A stretch of 64,000 bases of DNA. Origin: Methylobacterium sp. CB376. GTDB taxonomy: Bacteria > Pseudomonadota > Alphaproteobacteria > Rhizobiales > Beijerinckiaceae. Each line of letters begins with the position of its first letter. Position 1 is the first letter of the stretch. A program made the position numbers and the translations under genes. The stretch lies in contig NZ_CP121648.1 of the NCBI RefSeq assembly GCF_029714205.1, positions 6,202,501 to 6,266,500 on the forward strand, read 5' to 3'. Below, one piece after another: positions 16,470 through 25,888 of this stretch. Below the pieces are notes generated by a model that saw nothing but the letters and a program-made list of their open reading frames with translations, ran no database searches and was not told the origin of the DNA.

Positions 16470-17600
16470 GCCGTCGGGTCGAGGTGCTGGTCGAGGCCGC
16501 GGCCGAGGTCGGGCCCTCGCTGTTCTTCTCGCTCCTCGTCATCACGGTGAGCTTCCTGCCGATCTTCACCCTGGAGAGCCAGGAGGGGCTGCTGTTCGGG
16601 CCGCTCGCCTTCACCAAGACCTTCGCCATGGCGGCGGCGCTCCTGTCGGTCACCCTGGTGCCGGCGCTCATGGTGCTGTGCGTGCGCGGGCGCATCATCC
16701 CCGAGCACCGCAACCCGCTGAACCGACTCCTGATCTGGCTGTACCGGCCGCTCATCGCCGGCGTGCTGCGGGCGCGGGGGCTCACCATCCTGCTCGCCGT
16801 ATGCGTGCTGGCCGCCACCGCGTGGCCCGCCCGGCAGCTCGGCTCCGAATTCATGCCGGACCTCGACGAGGGCAGCCTGCTCTACATGCCGACCACCCTT
16901 CCGGGCCTCTCGGTGACCAGGGCCGGCGAACTCCTCGCCACCCAGGACCGCATCATCAAGTCGTTTCCCGAGGTCGCCTCGGTCTACGGCAAGGCCGGGC
17001 GCGCCAGCACGGCGACCGACCCCGCGCCGATGGAGATGTTCGAGAAGGTCATCGCCCTGAAGCCGAGATCCGCGTGGCGGCCGGGCGTGACGCTCGCGAG
17101 CCTCAGGGCCGAGATGGACAGGGCGCTGCAATTCCCGGGCGTGTCGAACGCCTGGACGCAGCCGATCCGCGCCCGCATCGACATGCTCTCGACCGGCATC
17201 CGCACCCCGGTGGGCGTGAAGGTGCTGGGAACCGACCTGAAGGAGATGGAGGCGGTCGCCCGCCGGTCGAGGCGGTCGTCCGGAATATGCCGGGCACGTC
17301 GAGCGCCTACGCGGAACGCGTCATCGGCGGCGACTTCCTCGACATCACGCCGGACCGCGAGGCGCTCGGGCGCTACGGCCTGATGGTCGGCGACGTGCAG
17401 GACGTGATCGCGACCGCGCTGGGCGGGCAGGCCGCGACCAACACGGTCGAGGGCCGCGAGCGTTACACCGTGAACGTGCGCTACCCGCGCGCCTTCCGCT
17501 CGGACCCGCGGGCGATCGCCGACGAGGTGCAGGTGCCGCTTCCGGCGGGCGGCACGGTGCCGCTGCGCGAGGTCGCCAGGGTCGAACTCACCCGGGGGGC
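16470..17600 (+). pseudogene. Fragment of CusA/CzcA-type heavy-metal RND efflux pump
   Basis: Translation gives the middle of an HME-family RND transporter: VEAAAEVGPSLFFSLLVITVSFLP, LLFGPLAFTKTFAMAAALLSVTLVPALM, LGSEFMPDLDEGSLLYMPTTLPG, VFGKAGRAST-like VYGKAGRASTATDPAPMEMF and then GGDFLDITPDREALGRYGLMVGDVQDVI. Both ends are missing; a complete protein is over 1000 residues and this covers about 380. A one-base deletion near 17263-17266 (EMEAVARR | VEAVVRNMPGTSS) moves the second half to another frame. Similarity stops at VPLREVARVELTRG (about 17600). No CusB/CusC partner is nearby. It is a non-functional remnant inserted or stranded between narK1 and the alkylsulfatase region. Confidence 0.88.
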
Positions 17601-18148
17601 ACTCGCCGCCCCGGCCCGGCTTCGTGCCCTCGCGGGGTCGGCCCGGTCGCCGGGGGCCGCCGGCTCGAAAGCGTGAGGCAGGGCCCGCGCCCTCGGCGGC
17701 CGGAACCCCGTCTCGACGCGCCCGCCGCCCGAGGCATCGCTCGTCCTCGGAGCGACCCTGATCGCCCCGGGCGCGGTCCGGGGATTGCGGGATGCCGAGC
17801 TTGATCCAGATCAAATCAAGATCTCATCGCTCGTCATAGATTGATGCGATCAGTTGCGTCGCGTATTGTCCGCCGCAATCGAGTGAAATCGCACCGGATC
17901 GGCGGCACCATCTCTGCGGCGTCTGCGGGCGAAGATCCCATTCGCCCCGGCAATGCCCTGACAGAGCGGGAAGGCCGCGCGTCGCGGGCTCGCCCCGACG
18001 GGTCGACCGGGCGGCCTCGGACAGGCCGGTCCCGAGGCAGCGCCGGGCCGGCCGGAAGCGGGGGCGCCGCGGAGAGAAGGCGATCAGGCCGTCGTCGGCC
18101 TTCGGCTGGAGATCGGAAGCCAGAGTTCGACACGAGGGGAGAATGGCC
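17601..18148. other. Intergenic region holding an orphan FNR-type box
   Basis: No supported gene. At 17801-17814 lies TTGATCCAGATCAA, a perfect FNR-class palindrome followed by ATCAAG. The nearest plus-strand gene is the small exported protein at 18149, 334 nt away; on the minus strand no gene is close. It may drive an unrecognised short transcript or the small exported gene with a long leader. Confidence 0.6.
17801..17814. promoter_or_regulatory. Orphan FNR/FixK-type box
   Basis: TTGATCCAGATCAA matches the box before narK1 in both half-sites. Its target gene is unclear, because the next start codon on the right is 334 nt away and the left side is the cusA remnant. Confidence 0.7.
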
Positions 18149-18388
18149 ATGGACTCGATGCACCGTCGCGCCGTGCTCAGGCAGTTTTCGTGCGCCGTCA
18201 TCACGGCCGCCGGCCTGGCTCTGGTGCCGAGCGCCGCGGAGGCCGTGCTTCTCAGGGCAGGGCCCGTCGGCGACGCGAACGACGACGCCCTCGTCGAGAA
18301 GGCCCAGGCCGTCGTCGTCGTCCCTCGCCGCCGCCGTCGCAGGGTCTGCTGGTGGCGGCGGGGACGCCGCGTCTGTGCGTGGCGCTGA
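18149..18388 (+). CDS. Small exported Arg-rich (protamine-like) protein
   Basis: A 79-aa product starting MDSMHRRAVLRQFSCAVITAAGLALVPSAAEA, which reads as a twin-arginine-like or Sec signal sequence with an AEA cleavage site near residue 30. The mature peptide is about 50 residues and ends in VVVVPRRRRRRVCWWRRGRRVCAWR, a polybasic tail with two cysteines and four tryptophans. Similar small proteins (sometimes labelled protamine-like) occur in Methylobacterium and relatives; function is unknown. GAGGGGAGA placed about 6-8 nt upstream favours the ATG at 18149 over the one at 18143. It is followed 113 nt later by the alkylsulfatase gene. Confidence 0.65.
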   Translation: MDSMHRRAVLRQFSCAVITAAGLALVPSAAEAVLLRAGPVGDANDDALVEKAQAVVVVPRRRRRRVCWWRRGRRVCAWR

Positions 18389-18501
18389 TCGCGTGTCCCG
18401 CGAGCGCCGTCGGCCGCGGCCGGTCAGCCCCGGCCTTCCGGCACTCTGGCGAGAAGCAAGCCGATGAACCGAATTCGCTCTGCCCGGGATGGAGTTGGCC
18501 G

Positions 18502-20616
18502 ATGTCAACGAGACGCGAGTTCATCAAGGCCCTGCCCGGCGCAGGCGCCGCATTCTCCGTCGCGGGTGCCTTCGTGCCCGGGGAGAGCGTCGCCCGGGCC
18601 CAGGGAGCCGAGAGCGTCTCTCCCCCCGAGGGGCATTTTCACCCGCAGGGCAAGCCGCCCTCCACCTTCACGCGCGACGTGTTGCGCCGGGCGCGAGCAA
18701 CCCTCCCGTTCGCGGACGACAGGGACTTCGCGGAGCAGCGCAAGGGGCTGATCGCCCCCATGACCGCCATGACCATCCCGGCCGAGGCCGGCCACGTCGC
18801 CTGGGACATGCAGCAATTCCGCTTCCTCGACGAGCAGGACGAGTTCGACAGCATCCACCCGTCGCTGGTCCGGATCTCGCGGCTCAACAACAATTACGGG
18901 CTCTACGAGGTCGTCCCCGGCATCTACCAGGTGCGCGGCTTCGATCTCTCCGATCTCACCATGGTGCGGGGGAGGAGCGGGTGGATCGTGTTCGATCCGC
19001 TCATCAGCCAGGAGACCGCGCGCGCCGCCTGGAGGCTGTTCCAGGCGCATGTGGGCGAGGGGCGTCCGATCTCGGCGGTGATCTACTCCCACACCCACGG
19101 CGACCATTGGGGCGGGGTGCGCGGCATCCTCGATGAGGAGGAGGTCCGGTCCGGCCGCGTGCCCGTGATCGCCCCCGCCGATTTCATGGCCCACACGGTG
19201 GCCGAGAACGTCTACGCCGGAAACGCCATGAACCGGCGGCTGTTCTATCAGTACGGGCTGCTCCTGCCGGCGGGACCGCACGGCTATGTCGGGCAGGGCC
19301 TGGGCCAGCGCGTCTCGGCCGGCGCCACCGGCCTGATCGCTCCGACCCGGCACGTCGTCGATCCCATCGAGGAATTCGAGGTCGACGGCGTCCGTATGAT
19401 CTTCCAGAACACGCCGAACACCGAAGCGCCCCGCGAGATGAACACCTACCTCCCGGACATGAAGGCGCTCTGGATGGCGGAGAACGTCATCGCATCCCTG
19501 CACAACATCTACACGCTGAGGGGCGCCCCGGTGCGCGATCCCCTCAACTGGTCGAAATACATCAACGAGGCGCTCTACCGCTTCGGCATGAAGGCCGAGG
19601 TGATGTTCGCCTCCCACCATTGGCCGCGCTGGGGCAACGCGCGGATCCAGGAGGTGCTGCGGGCGCAGCGCGACCTCTACGCCCACATGAACAACCAGGT
19701 GCTTCACCTCGCCAACCAGGGCGTGACGATCAACGAGATCCACACCGTCTACGAGGTGCCGCGGAACCTGCAGCAGAAGTGGCATTGCCGCGGCTATCAC
19801 GGCTCTCCGGAGCACAACAGCCGGGGCGTCGTCCAGCGCTACCTCGGCTTCTGGGACTGCAACCCGGCGACGCTGATCCCGCTCGCCCCTTCCGAGAGCG
19901 CCCCCCTCTACGTCGAGATGATGGGCGGCGCGGAGGCGATCCTCGCCCGCGGCCGCCGCCTGCACGACGAGGGGAAGTACCTGCTGGCCCAGGAGATCGT
20001 GAACAAGCTCGTCCAGGCGGAGCCGCGCAACCGGGCCGCCAAGGAGCTCTTGGCCGACATTTTCGAGCAGATCGGCTACCAGCAGGAGAATCCCGGCCTG
20101 CGCAACAGCTTCCTGGCCGGGGCGTACGAGCTTCGGACCGGCATTCCGGAGGGCGAGACGGCGAGTTCGAGCAGCCCCGACGTGGTGCGGGCGATGACGA
20201 CCGAGCTGTTCCTGAACTTCCTCGCCATCCGCATGGACAGCCGCAAGGCGGAGGGGATGCGCTTCACCATCAACCTGGTCACGCCGGACAATGGCGAGCG
20301 GTTCGTCATCGAGCTGGAGAACGCGACGCTGACCAACATCGCGGGGTTCCAGGCCGAGAAGCCGGACCTGACCCTGACCATCAACCGCTCGGATCTCGAG
20401 CGGACGATGATCGGGGCCAAGACCCTGGAGGCGCAGATCGCCGACGGAACCGCGACGGTTCAGGGCGACGCGGGCGTTCTGGCCCAGCTGGCCGCGACGA
20501 TGGTGGATTTCGACCCGCGCTTCGAGATCATGCCGGGCACCAAAGGGACGGCCGCCCCGGAGCAGGTCCATGCCGAGGCGTATCGGGCCGAGCCCAGCCG
20601 GACGATCGCCGAGTAG
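18502..20616 (+). CDS. Tat-exported linear alkylsulfatase (SdsA/BDS1-type metallo-beta-lactamase fold)
   Basis: A 704-aa enzyme expected to hydrolyse primary alkyl sulfates such as dodecyl sulfate to alcohol and sulfate. The N-terminus STRREFIKALPGAGAAFSV is a twin-arginine signal, so folding before export to the periplasm is expected. The dizinc motif SHTHGDHWGG has H197-x-H199-x-D201-H202. The distal metal site MFASHHWPRWGN is in place. The dimerisation domain (HDEGKYLLAQEIVNKLVQAEP, about 490-520) and the C-terminal SCP2-like sterol-carrier domain (about 575-690) complete the family architecture. The length is typical. It stands alone with no regulator or sulfate-uptake gene beside it. Confidence 0.93.
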   Translation: MSTRREFIKALPGAGAAFSVAGAFVPGESVARAQGAESVSPPEGHFHPQGKPPSTFTRDVLRRARATLPFADDRDFAEQRKGLIAPMTAMTIPAEAGHVAWDMQQFRFLDEQDEFDSIHPSLVRISRLNNNYGLYEVVPGIYQVRGFDLSDLTMVRGRSGWIVFDPLISQETARAAWRLFQAHVGEGRPISAVIYSHTHGDHWGGVRGILDEEEVRSGRVPVIAPADFMAHTVAENVYAGNAMNRRLFYQYGLLLPAGPHGYVGQGLGQRVSAGATGLIAPTRHVVDPIEEFEVDGVRMIFQNTPNTEAPREMNTYLPDMKALWMAENVIASLHNIYTLRGAPVRDPLNWSKYINEALYRFGMKAEVMFASHHWPRWGNARIQEVLRAQRDLYAHMNNQVLHLANQGVTINEIHTVYEVPRNLQQKWHCRGYHGSPEHNSRGVVQRYLGFWDCNPATLIPLAPSESAPLYVEMMGGAEAILARGRRLHDEGKYLLAQEIVNKLVQAEPRNRAAKELLADIFEQIGYQQENPGLRNSFLAGAYELRTGIPEGETASSSSPDVVRAMTTELFLNFLAIRMDSRKAEGMRFTINLVTPDNGERFVIELENATLTNIAGFQAEKPDLTLTINRSDLERTMIGAKTLEAQIADGTATVQGDAGVLAQLAATMVDFDPRFEIMPGTKGTAAPEQVHAEAYRAEPSRTIAE

Positions 20617-20661
20617 CCGGGGCCGGTCCTCCGGCAGGCTCGGCATCATTCGCCGAAATGG

Positions 20662-20731
20662 TCACCGGTTCGGCGGCCAAAAATGATGCGGCACCAGGAG
20701 ACCAAGCAGAACTGCCCGATGCCGTTCTGCT
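20662..20731 (+). repeat. Dispersed intergenic repeat family 2, copy 1
   Basis: Contains GATGCGGCACCAGGAGACC then AAGCAGAACTGCCCGATGC and TTCTGCT; AGCAGAA and TTCTGCT can pair. The second copy is at 62399-62489 in the opposite orientation. The end of this copy abuts the Rieske gene stop codon (20731-20733). It also shares GGTTCGGCGGC upstream with copy 2. Confidence 0.7.
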
Positions 20732-21090
20732 CAGCCCTGGACGAGGTCCGAAGCGTCGACGAAGACTTCGGCATTCCGGATCTCGACCGGGTAGAGGCGG
20801 AGCGGCCGCGTCGGCCATCCGGCGGAGACTTGCCCGTCGCGCAGGTCGAACGACGCCCGGTGGTGCGGGCAGAGCAGCCGCCCGTTCGCGCACCGGCCGC
20901 GCGCGAGGTCCGCGCCCTCGTGCGGGCAGGCGCGCTCGGCCGCGACGATCGTCGCGCCGTCGCGCACGAGGACGAGGTGACGTCCGCCCACGAGGACCGG
21001 GACGATGGGCCCCGCCTCCGCCTCGTCGAGGCGGCACGCGCGCACCCAACGCTGCGCCCCCGCTCCAGCCTCACCGGGTCTCGAGGGCAT
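20731..21090 (-). CDS. Rieske [2Fe-2S] ferredoxin-like protein
   Basis: A 119-aa single-domain Rieske protein. The cluster ligands follow C55-P-H57 then 16 residues then C74-P-H-H77 (CPHEGADL ... LLCPHH), the C-x-H ... C-x2-H pattern of dioxygenase ferredoxins and NirD-like proteins. It transfers one electron in the cytoplasm. No oxygenase or reductase gene lies adjacent; the livKHMGF-coxLMS operon ends just upstream in the same direction, so it might be an extra electron carrier for that pathway, although a perfect hairpin separates them. The first 15 residues look non-conserved, and VRACRLDEA may mark the true domain start. Confidence 0.85.
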   Translation of the reverse strand: MPSRPGEAGAGAQRWVRACRLDEAEAGPIVPVLVGGRHLVLVRDGATIVAAERACPHEGADLARGRCANGRLLCPHHRASFDLRDGQVSAGWPTRPLRLYPVEIRNAEVFVDASDLVQG

Positions 21091-21100
21091 CGCGCGTCTC

Positions 21101-21215
21101 GTCCGCCGTCCGGACGATCACGTCCGGACGGCGGACGACCAGCCGGCGCGGCGCTTGCGCGAAGCCGACATCCGCATGGCCGAAATCGGAGATGGCGACG
21201 CAATCCATCGGATTT
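21101..21215 (+). repeat. Dispersed repeat family 1, copy B, with perfect 16-bp hairpin
   Basis: GTCCGCCGTCCGGACG (21101-21116) and its exact complement (21121-21136) enclose ATCA. Then follow GCGCGGCGCTTGCGCGAAG and the conserved block CCGACATCCGCATGGCCGAA. The hairpin sequence differs from copies A and C but keeps the position and the pairing. It lies between the livF stop and the Rieske start, so it could terminate the liv operon transcript. Confidence 0.75.
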
Positions 21216-21219
21216 CGTC

Positions 21220-21916
<697 letters not shown>

Positions 21917-21924
<8 letters not shown>

Positions 21925-22732
21925 GGGCGGCCTCCCGCGCCTCCGCGGCGGCCCGGCGCGCGGCACTGCCCTGGCCCAGATAGGCCTCGATCACGGCCGG
22001 GCCGGCGCGGATCGCCTCGGGCGGTCCCTCGGCGATCAGGCGGCCGTAGTTCAGGACGACGATGCGGTCGGAGACCTCCATCACCATCGGCATGTCGTGC
22101 TCGACCAGCAGGATGGTGACGCCGCGCGCGCGGATCTGGCGGATCAGCCGCACGAAGACCCGGGTCTCCGAAGCGTTCATGCCGGAGACCGGCTCGTCGA
22201 GGAGGAGCATCGCGGGCTCGGTCGCGAGCGCGAGCGCCACGCCGACGAGGCGCTGCTCGCCGTAGGCCAGCGCCCCGGCCTTCTCCCGCGCGCGCGCCGC
22301 GAGGCCGACCCAGTCGAGGAGCGCCTCGGCGCGCCCGCGCAGCGCCCGCTCTCTCGCGCGGCTCCGGCCCGGCAGCGCGTCGAGGAGGGGCGCCCGGCGC
22401 GCGCCGCCGTGCCCGTGCAGGCCGATCATCACGTTCTCGAGCACCGTGTCGTCCGGGAACACGCTGGTGCGCTGGAAGGTGCGGGCGAGGCCGAGCCGGG
22501 TGATCTCGTGCGGCTGGAGGCCCGTCAGGCGCGTGCCGCGGAAGCGCACCTCGCCCTGGCTGGGCTTGAGGAAGCCCGTCATCACGTTGAAGGCGGTGGT
22601 CTTGCCGGCGCCGTTGGGGCCGATCAGGCTGACGATCTCGCCCTGCGCCACCTCGAAGTGCAGGTCGGCGATGGCGACGAGGCCGCCGAAGCGCACGCCG
22701 ACGTGCTCGACCGAGAGGATCGCCGCGCTCAT
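21917..22732 (-). CDS. livG: Branched-chain-type ABC transporter ATPase LivG
   Basis: A 271-aa ABC ATPase with Walker A GPNGAGKTT, the LivG-specific RTFQRTSVFPDDTVLENVMIG stretch split around residues 85-105, and Walker B LLLDEP followed by VSGMNASE. The signature region reads ALAYGEQR in place of LSGGQ, a common LivG variant. It overlaps livM by 4 nt and livF by 8 nt, so the importer genes are translated as a coupled unit. Confidence 0.93.
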
Positions 22733-23775
22733 CGCTGCACCGCCGGGTTGGACTTCAGGATCGGCGCGGACGCGTCCGCGGCCGTTCCGCGGCCGCGCGC
22801 CAGGAGCCCGGCGGCCCCCGGGACGATGCCGCGGGGCATCAGGAACAGGATCAGGATCAGCACGATCCCGTAGACGATCCACTGCGCCTCCGGGGCCATG
22901 ACGGGGCGCAGGGCCACCGGCAGCAGGCCGAAGATCAGGCCTCCGACCACCGGGCCCATCAGCGTGCCCTTGCCGCCGCCCACCACCATGATGACCATCG
23001 TCACCGTGGTGGCGAACAAGAACACGTCGGGGTCGATGATCCGCAGGTAATGGGCGTAGAGGCTGCCCGCGGCCCCCGCCATGGCGGCCGAGACGACGGC
23101 CGCAACGGTCAAGGTGCGGGTGGCATTGATGCCGACCGAGAGCGCGAGCGGCTCGTTCTCCTTGAGCCCGCGCATGGCGCGGCCGAAGCGCGCGCGCACC
23201 ATCCGGGCGATGATCGCGTAGCAGAGCGCGCCGACGCCGAGGACGAGGTAGTAGTTCTGGAGCTTGGTCCGCAGCGTCCAGGCGCCGAGGCCCGGCACCC
23301 CGAGGGTGAAGGCCGGGATGCCGGTGAGCGCCAGCGGCCCCTGCGTCAGCTCCACCCAGTTGAGCGCCACGAGCCTCACCACCTCGGCGAAGGAGATGGT
23401 CACGATCACGAAGTAGGCGCCGCGCACCCGGAACGAGAGCCGCCCGATCAGGTAGCCGCAGGCCCCCGCCGCCGCGACCGCCACGAGGAAGCCGGCGGCG
23501 GCTGGCCAGGGCTCGTGCATCACCCGGTAGCCGAAGCCGACCTCGACGTCGAAGCCGAGGCTGGTCAGCGCGCTCACGTAGGCGCCGATGCCGAAGAAGG
23601 CGATGTGGCCGAGGCTCAGCTGCCCGGTGTAGCCGAGGAGCAGGTTCAGGCTCATCGCCCCGATGGTCAGGATGCCCGTCGTGATCAGCGCGTTGAGGAG
23701 GTAGGGGTCGGCGCCGAGCGCGAGCGGCAGCGCGGCGAGCGCCGCCAGGAGAGCCAAGGGGAGGAGGCGGGTCAT
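22729..23775 (-). CDS. livM: Branched-chain-type ABC transporter permease LivM
   Basis: A 348-aa permease with about 8-10 membrane segments and the conserved LGYTGQLSLGHIAFFGIGAYVSA block and LALSVGINATRTL near the EAA-like cytoplasmic loop (GLKENEPLALSVG). The start at 23775 shares its ATG with the livH TGA (ATGA). The hydrophilic C-terminal tail is short. With LivH it forms the membrane channel. Confidence 0.92.
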   Translation of the reverse strand: MTRLLPLALLAALAALPLALGADPYLLNALITTGILTIGAMSLNLLLGYTGQLSLGHIAFFGIGAYVSALTSLGFDVEVGFGYRVMHEPWPAAAGFLVAVAAAGACGYLIGRLSFRVRGAYFVIVTISFAEVVRLVALNWVELTQGPLALTGIPAFTLGVPGLGAWTLRTKLQNYYLVLGVGALCYAIIARMVRARFGRAMRGLKENEPLALSVGINATRTLTVAAVVSAAMAGAAGSLYAHYLRIIDPDVFLFATTVTMVIMVVGGGKGTLMGPVVGGLIFGLLPVALRPVMAPEAQWIVYGIVLILILFLMPRGIVPGAAGLLARGRGTAADASAPILKSNPAVQR

Positions 23776-24644
23776 CCGATGCGCTCCGCTTTCGCGAACA
23801 GCCCGGTCGGCCGCCAGAGCAGGACCGCGATGATGATCAGGAAGCCCATCGCGTCGCGGTAGCCCGACGAGACGTAGCCGGCCCCGAGCTCCTCCGCGAG
23901 CGCCAGGATGAAGCCGCCGATCGCCGCCCCCGTGACGTTGCCGAGCCCGCCCAGGATCACGATCGCGAAGGCCTTCAGCTCGGCGAGCTGCCCCATCTGC
24001 GGGAACACCACGTAGACCGGGCCGAGCAGCGCCCCGGCGGCGGCGGCGAGCGAGGAGCCGAGCGCGAAGGTCGCGGTGTAGATCCCCCGCACGTCGACGC
24101 CCATCAGCGCCGCCGTGTCGGAATCCTGGAAGGCGGCGCGCATGGCGAGGCCGAGCCTCGTGCGGTTGATCAGCGCGTAGGTGAGCCCGATCAGGAGCAG
24201 CGCGCCGCCGAGCACGAACAGGCTCAGCCACGAGACCGAGACCGGCCCGAGCCGCAGCGGCGCCTCGGGGAAGGGCGAGGGCACCGCCTTGGCGACGCCG
24301 CCGAAGGTCCAGAGGGTGCCCGATTGCAGCACGATGCCGGCCCCGATCATCACCAGCATGGTCGTGTCGATGTCCTGGCCCCGCAGCGGCCGGAGCAGCA
24401 GGAGCTCGATCACGGCGCCGAGCGCGAGGCCGCCGAGGATGGCCGCCGGCAGCGCCAGGAAGAAGTTGAGCCCGAGCGCCGCGACCGCGAGGTACATCAG
24501 GTACGCGCCGACGGTGTAGAGCGCGCCGTGCGTGAAGTTCACGACGTTCATGATCCCGAAGATCAGCGTGAGCCCGACGCCGAGCAGCGCGTAGGTCCCG
24601 CCCAGGATCAGGGTGTTGACGAGGTGCTGGAGCAGCTGGTCCAT
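23772..24644 (-). CDS. livH: Branched-chain-type ABC transporter permease LivH
   Basis: A 290-aa membrane protein with family blocks GGTYALLGVGLTLIFGIMNVVNFTHG at the N-terminus, MRAAFQDSDTAALMGVD in the cytoplasmic loop and AFAIVILGGLGNVTGAAIGG. About eight membrane segments. It is 66 nt downstream of the binding-protein gene. Confidence 0.93.
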   Translation of the reverse strand: MDQLLQHLVNTLILGGTYALLGVGLTLIFGIMNVVNFTHGALYTVGAYLMYLAVAALGLNFFLALPAAILGGLALGAVIELLLLRPLRGQDIDTTMLVMIGAGIVLQSGTLWTFGGVAKAVPSPFPEAPLRLGPVSVSWLSLFVLGGALLLIGLTYALINRTRLGLAMRAAFQDSDTAALMGVDVRGIYTATFALGSSLAAAAGALLGPVYVVFPQMGQLAELKAFAIVILGGLGNVTGAAIGGFILALAEELGAGYVSSGYRDAMGFLIIIAVLLWRPTGLFAKAERIG

Positions 24645-24710
24645 GCGGGTCCCCTTGGGCTCCCTCGGCGGGCGGCGTGCCCGGCCGGCCCGGGGGCCGG
24701 CCGGACCGCG

Positions 24711-25859
24711 TCAGAGGGTCGGCTGGACGACGCGGCCGTCCTTGATCTCGATGATGTAGACGTCGGGCTTGCTCTGGCCGCTCTCCTTGCCGGCAGGGCC
24801 CGATTTCGCGAAGCGGATCGGGCCGTTCAGGCCTGTGAGGTCGACCGACCAGAACGCCTTGGTGATCGCGGCCGGCTCGGCCGAGCCGGCCTTCTCGATG
24901 GCCTGCGCGATGGCGCGGATGCCGTCGTACCCGCGGAAGCTCTCGGTGACGCCCGCGAACGCGAAGCCGCGCTTCTTCCACTCGCCGATGAAGTACGCGG
25001 TCGCCTTGGGATTCGGGGTCTTCTCCGGCAGCCAGGGCAGGAACGTCGTCAGGTGCATGGTGCCGTCGGCGGCGGCCCCGGCCTGAGCGATGATCTGGTC
25101 GGGGTTCTGCGAGCCGCCCGTGGTGATGACGCGCTTCTTGAGGCCGAGCGCCGCCATCTGCTTGAACAGCAGCACGAGCTGGTCGACGGCGCTCGTGATC
25201 ATGATCGTGTCGCTGTCGGAGGCCTTCAGCTTGGCGAGCTGGGCGCTCATGTCCTGCGCGGCCTGGTCCATGGTCTCGACGAGGCCGATCTGGACGCCCT
25301 TCTCCTTCAGCATCTTGCCGAAATCGGTCGCCGCGCCGCGGCCGAAATCGTTGTTGATGACCAGGAAGTCGACCTTCTTGATGCCGAGGCGCGACACCAT
25401 GGGCGCGAAGTTCTCGGCCTCCAGCGCCGAGGGCGGCGAGATGCGGAAAACGAACGGGTTGCCGGAGGTGGTGATCTTCCCCGAGGAGGAGGTCTCGACC
25501 AGCATCGGGACCTCGTAGTCGATGAGCTTCGGCATCACCGCGAGCGTCAGGCTCGACCCCCAGGCCCCCATCATCACCGGCGTCTTGTCGCTGGTGATGA
25601 GCTTCTCGGCCACGGCGGCGGCCTCGGTCGGGTTGCTCTTGTTGTCCTCGATCACGAGTTCGAGCGTCTTGCCGAGCACGCCGCCCTTGGCGTTGATCTC
25701 GTCGGCGGCGATCTTGGCGCCGTTCACCACGTAGGTGCCCGAGGCCGCGAAGGCCCCCGTGAGCGGCTCGTTGACGCCGATGCGGATCGAGTCCGCGAGG
25801 GCGCCGGTCGCCGCGAGGGCCATCAGCATCGCCGTGGTGAGGGTGAACCTGCTCGACAT
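24711..25859 (-). CDS. livK: Periplasmic binding protein of branched-chain-type ABC importer
   Basis: A 382-aa type I periplasmic binding protein. Residues 1-22 (MSSRFTLTTAMLMALAATGALA) form a Sec signal peptide with ALA cleavage. The mature N-terminus SIRIGVNEPLTGAFAASG is the usual first strand and ligand loop. Its place between an enzyme block and the permeases suggests the ligand is the substrate of the molybdenum hydroxylase cluster rather than an amino acid; this is inference. The ATG at 25859 is chosen because it gives the signal peptide. Confidence 0.9.
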   Translation of the reverse strand: MSSRFTLTTAMLMALAATGALADSIRIGVNEPLTGAFAASGTYVVNGAKIAADEINAKGGVLGKTLELVIEDNKSNPTEAAAVAEKLITSDKTPVMMGAWGSSLTLAVMPKLIDYEVPMLVETSSSGKITTSGNPFVFRISPPSALEAENFAPMVSRLGIKKVDFLVINNDFGRGAATDFGKMLKEKGVQIGLVETMDQAAQDMSAQLAKLKASDSDTIMITSAVDQLVLLFKQMAALGLKKRVITTGGSQNPDQIIAQAGAAADGTMHLTTFLPWLPEKTPNPKATAYFIGEWKKRGFAFAGVTESFRGYDGIRAIAQAIEKAGSAEPAAITKAFWSVDLTGLNGPIRFAKSGPAGKESGQSKPDVYIIEIKDGRVVQPTL

Positions 25860-25888
25860 GGAGGTCTCCGGTGGGGGCGGGAACGGGG

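Noticed and set aside
18505..20649. Long minus-strand open frame opposite the alkylsulfatase (about 714 codons)
   Set aside because: No recognisable domain and mirrors the codon pattern of the real plus-strand gene, whose motifs (Tat signal, THTHGDH) are unmistakable.
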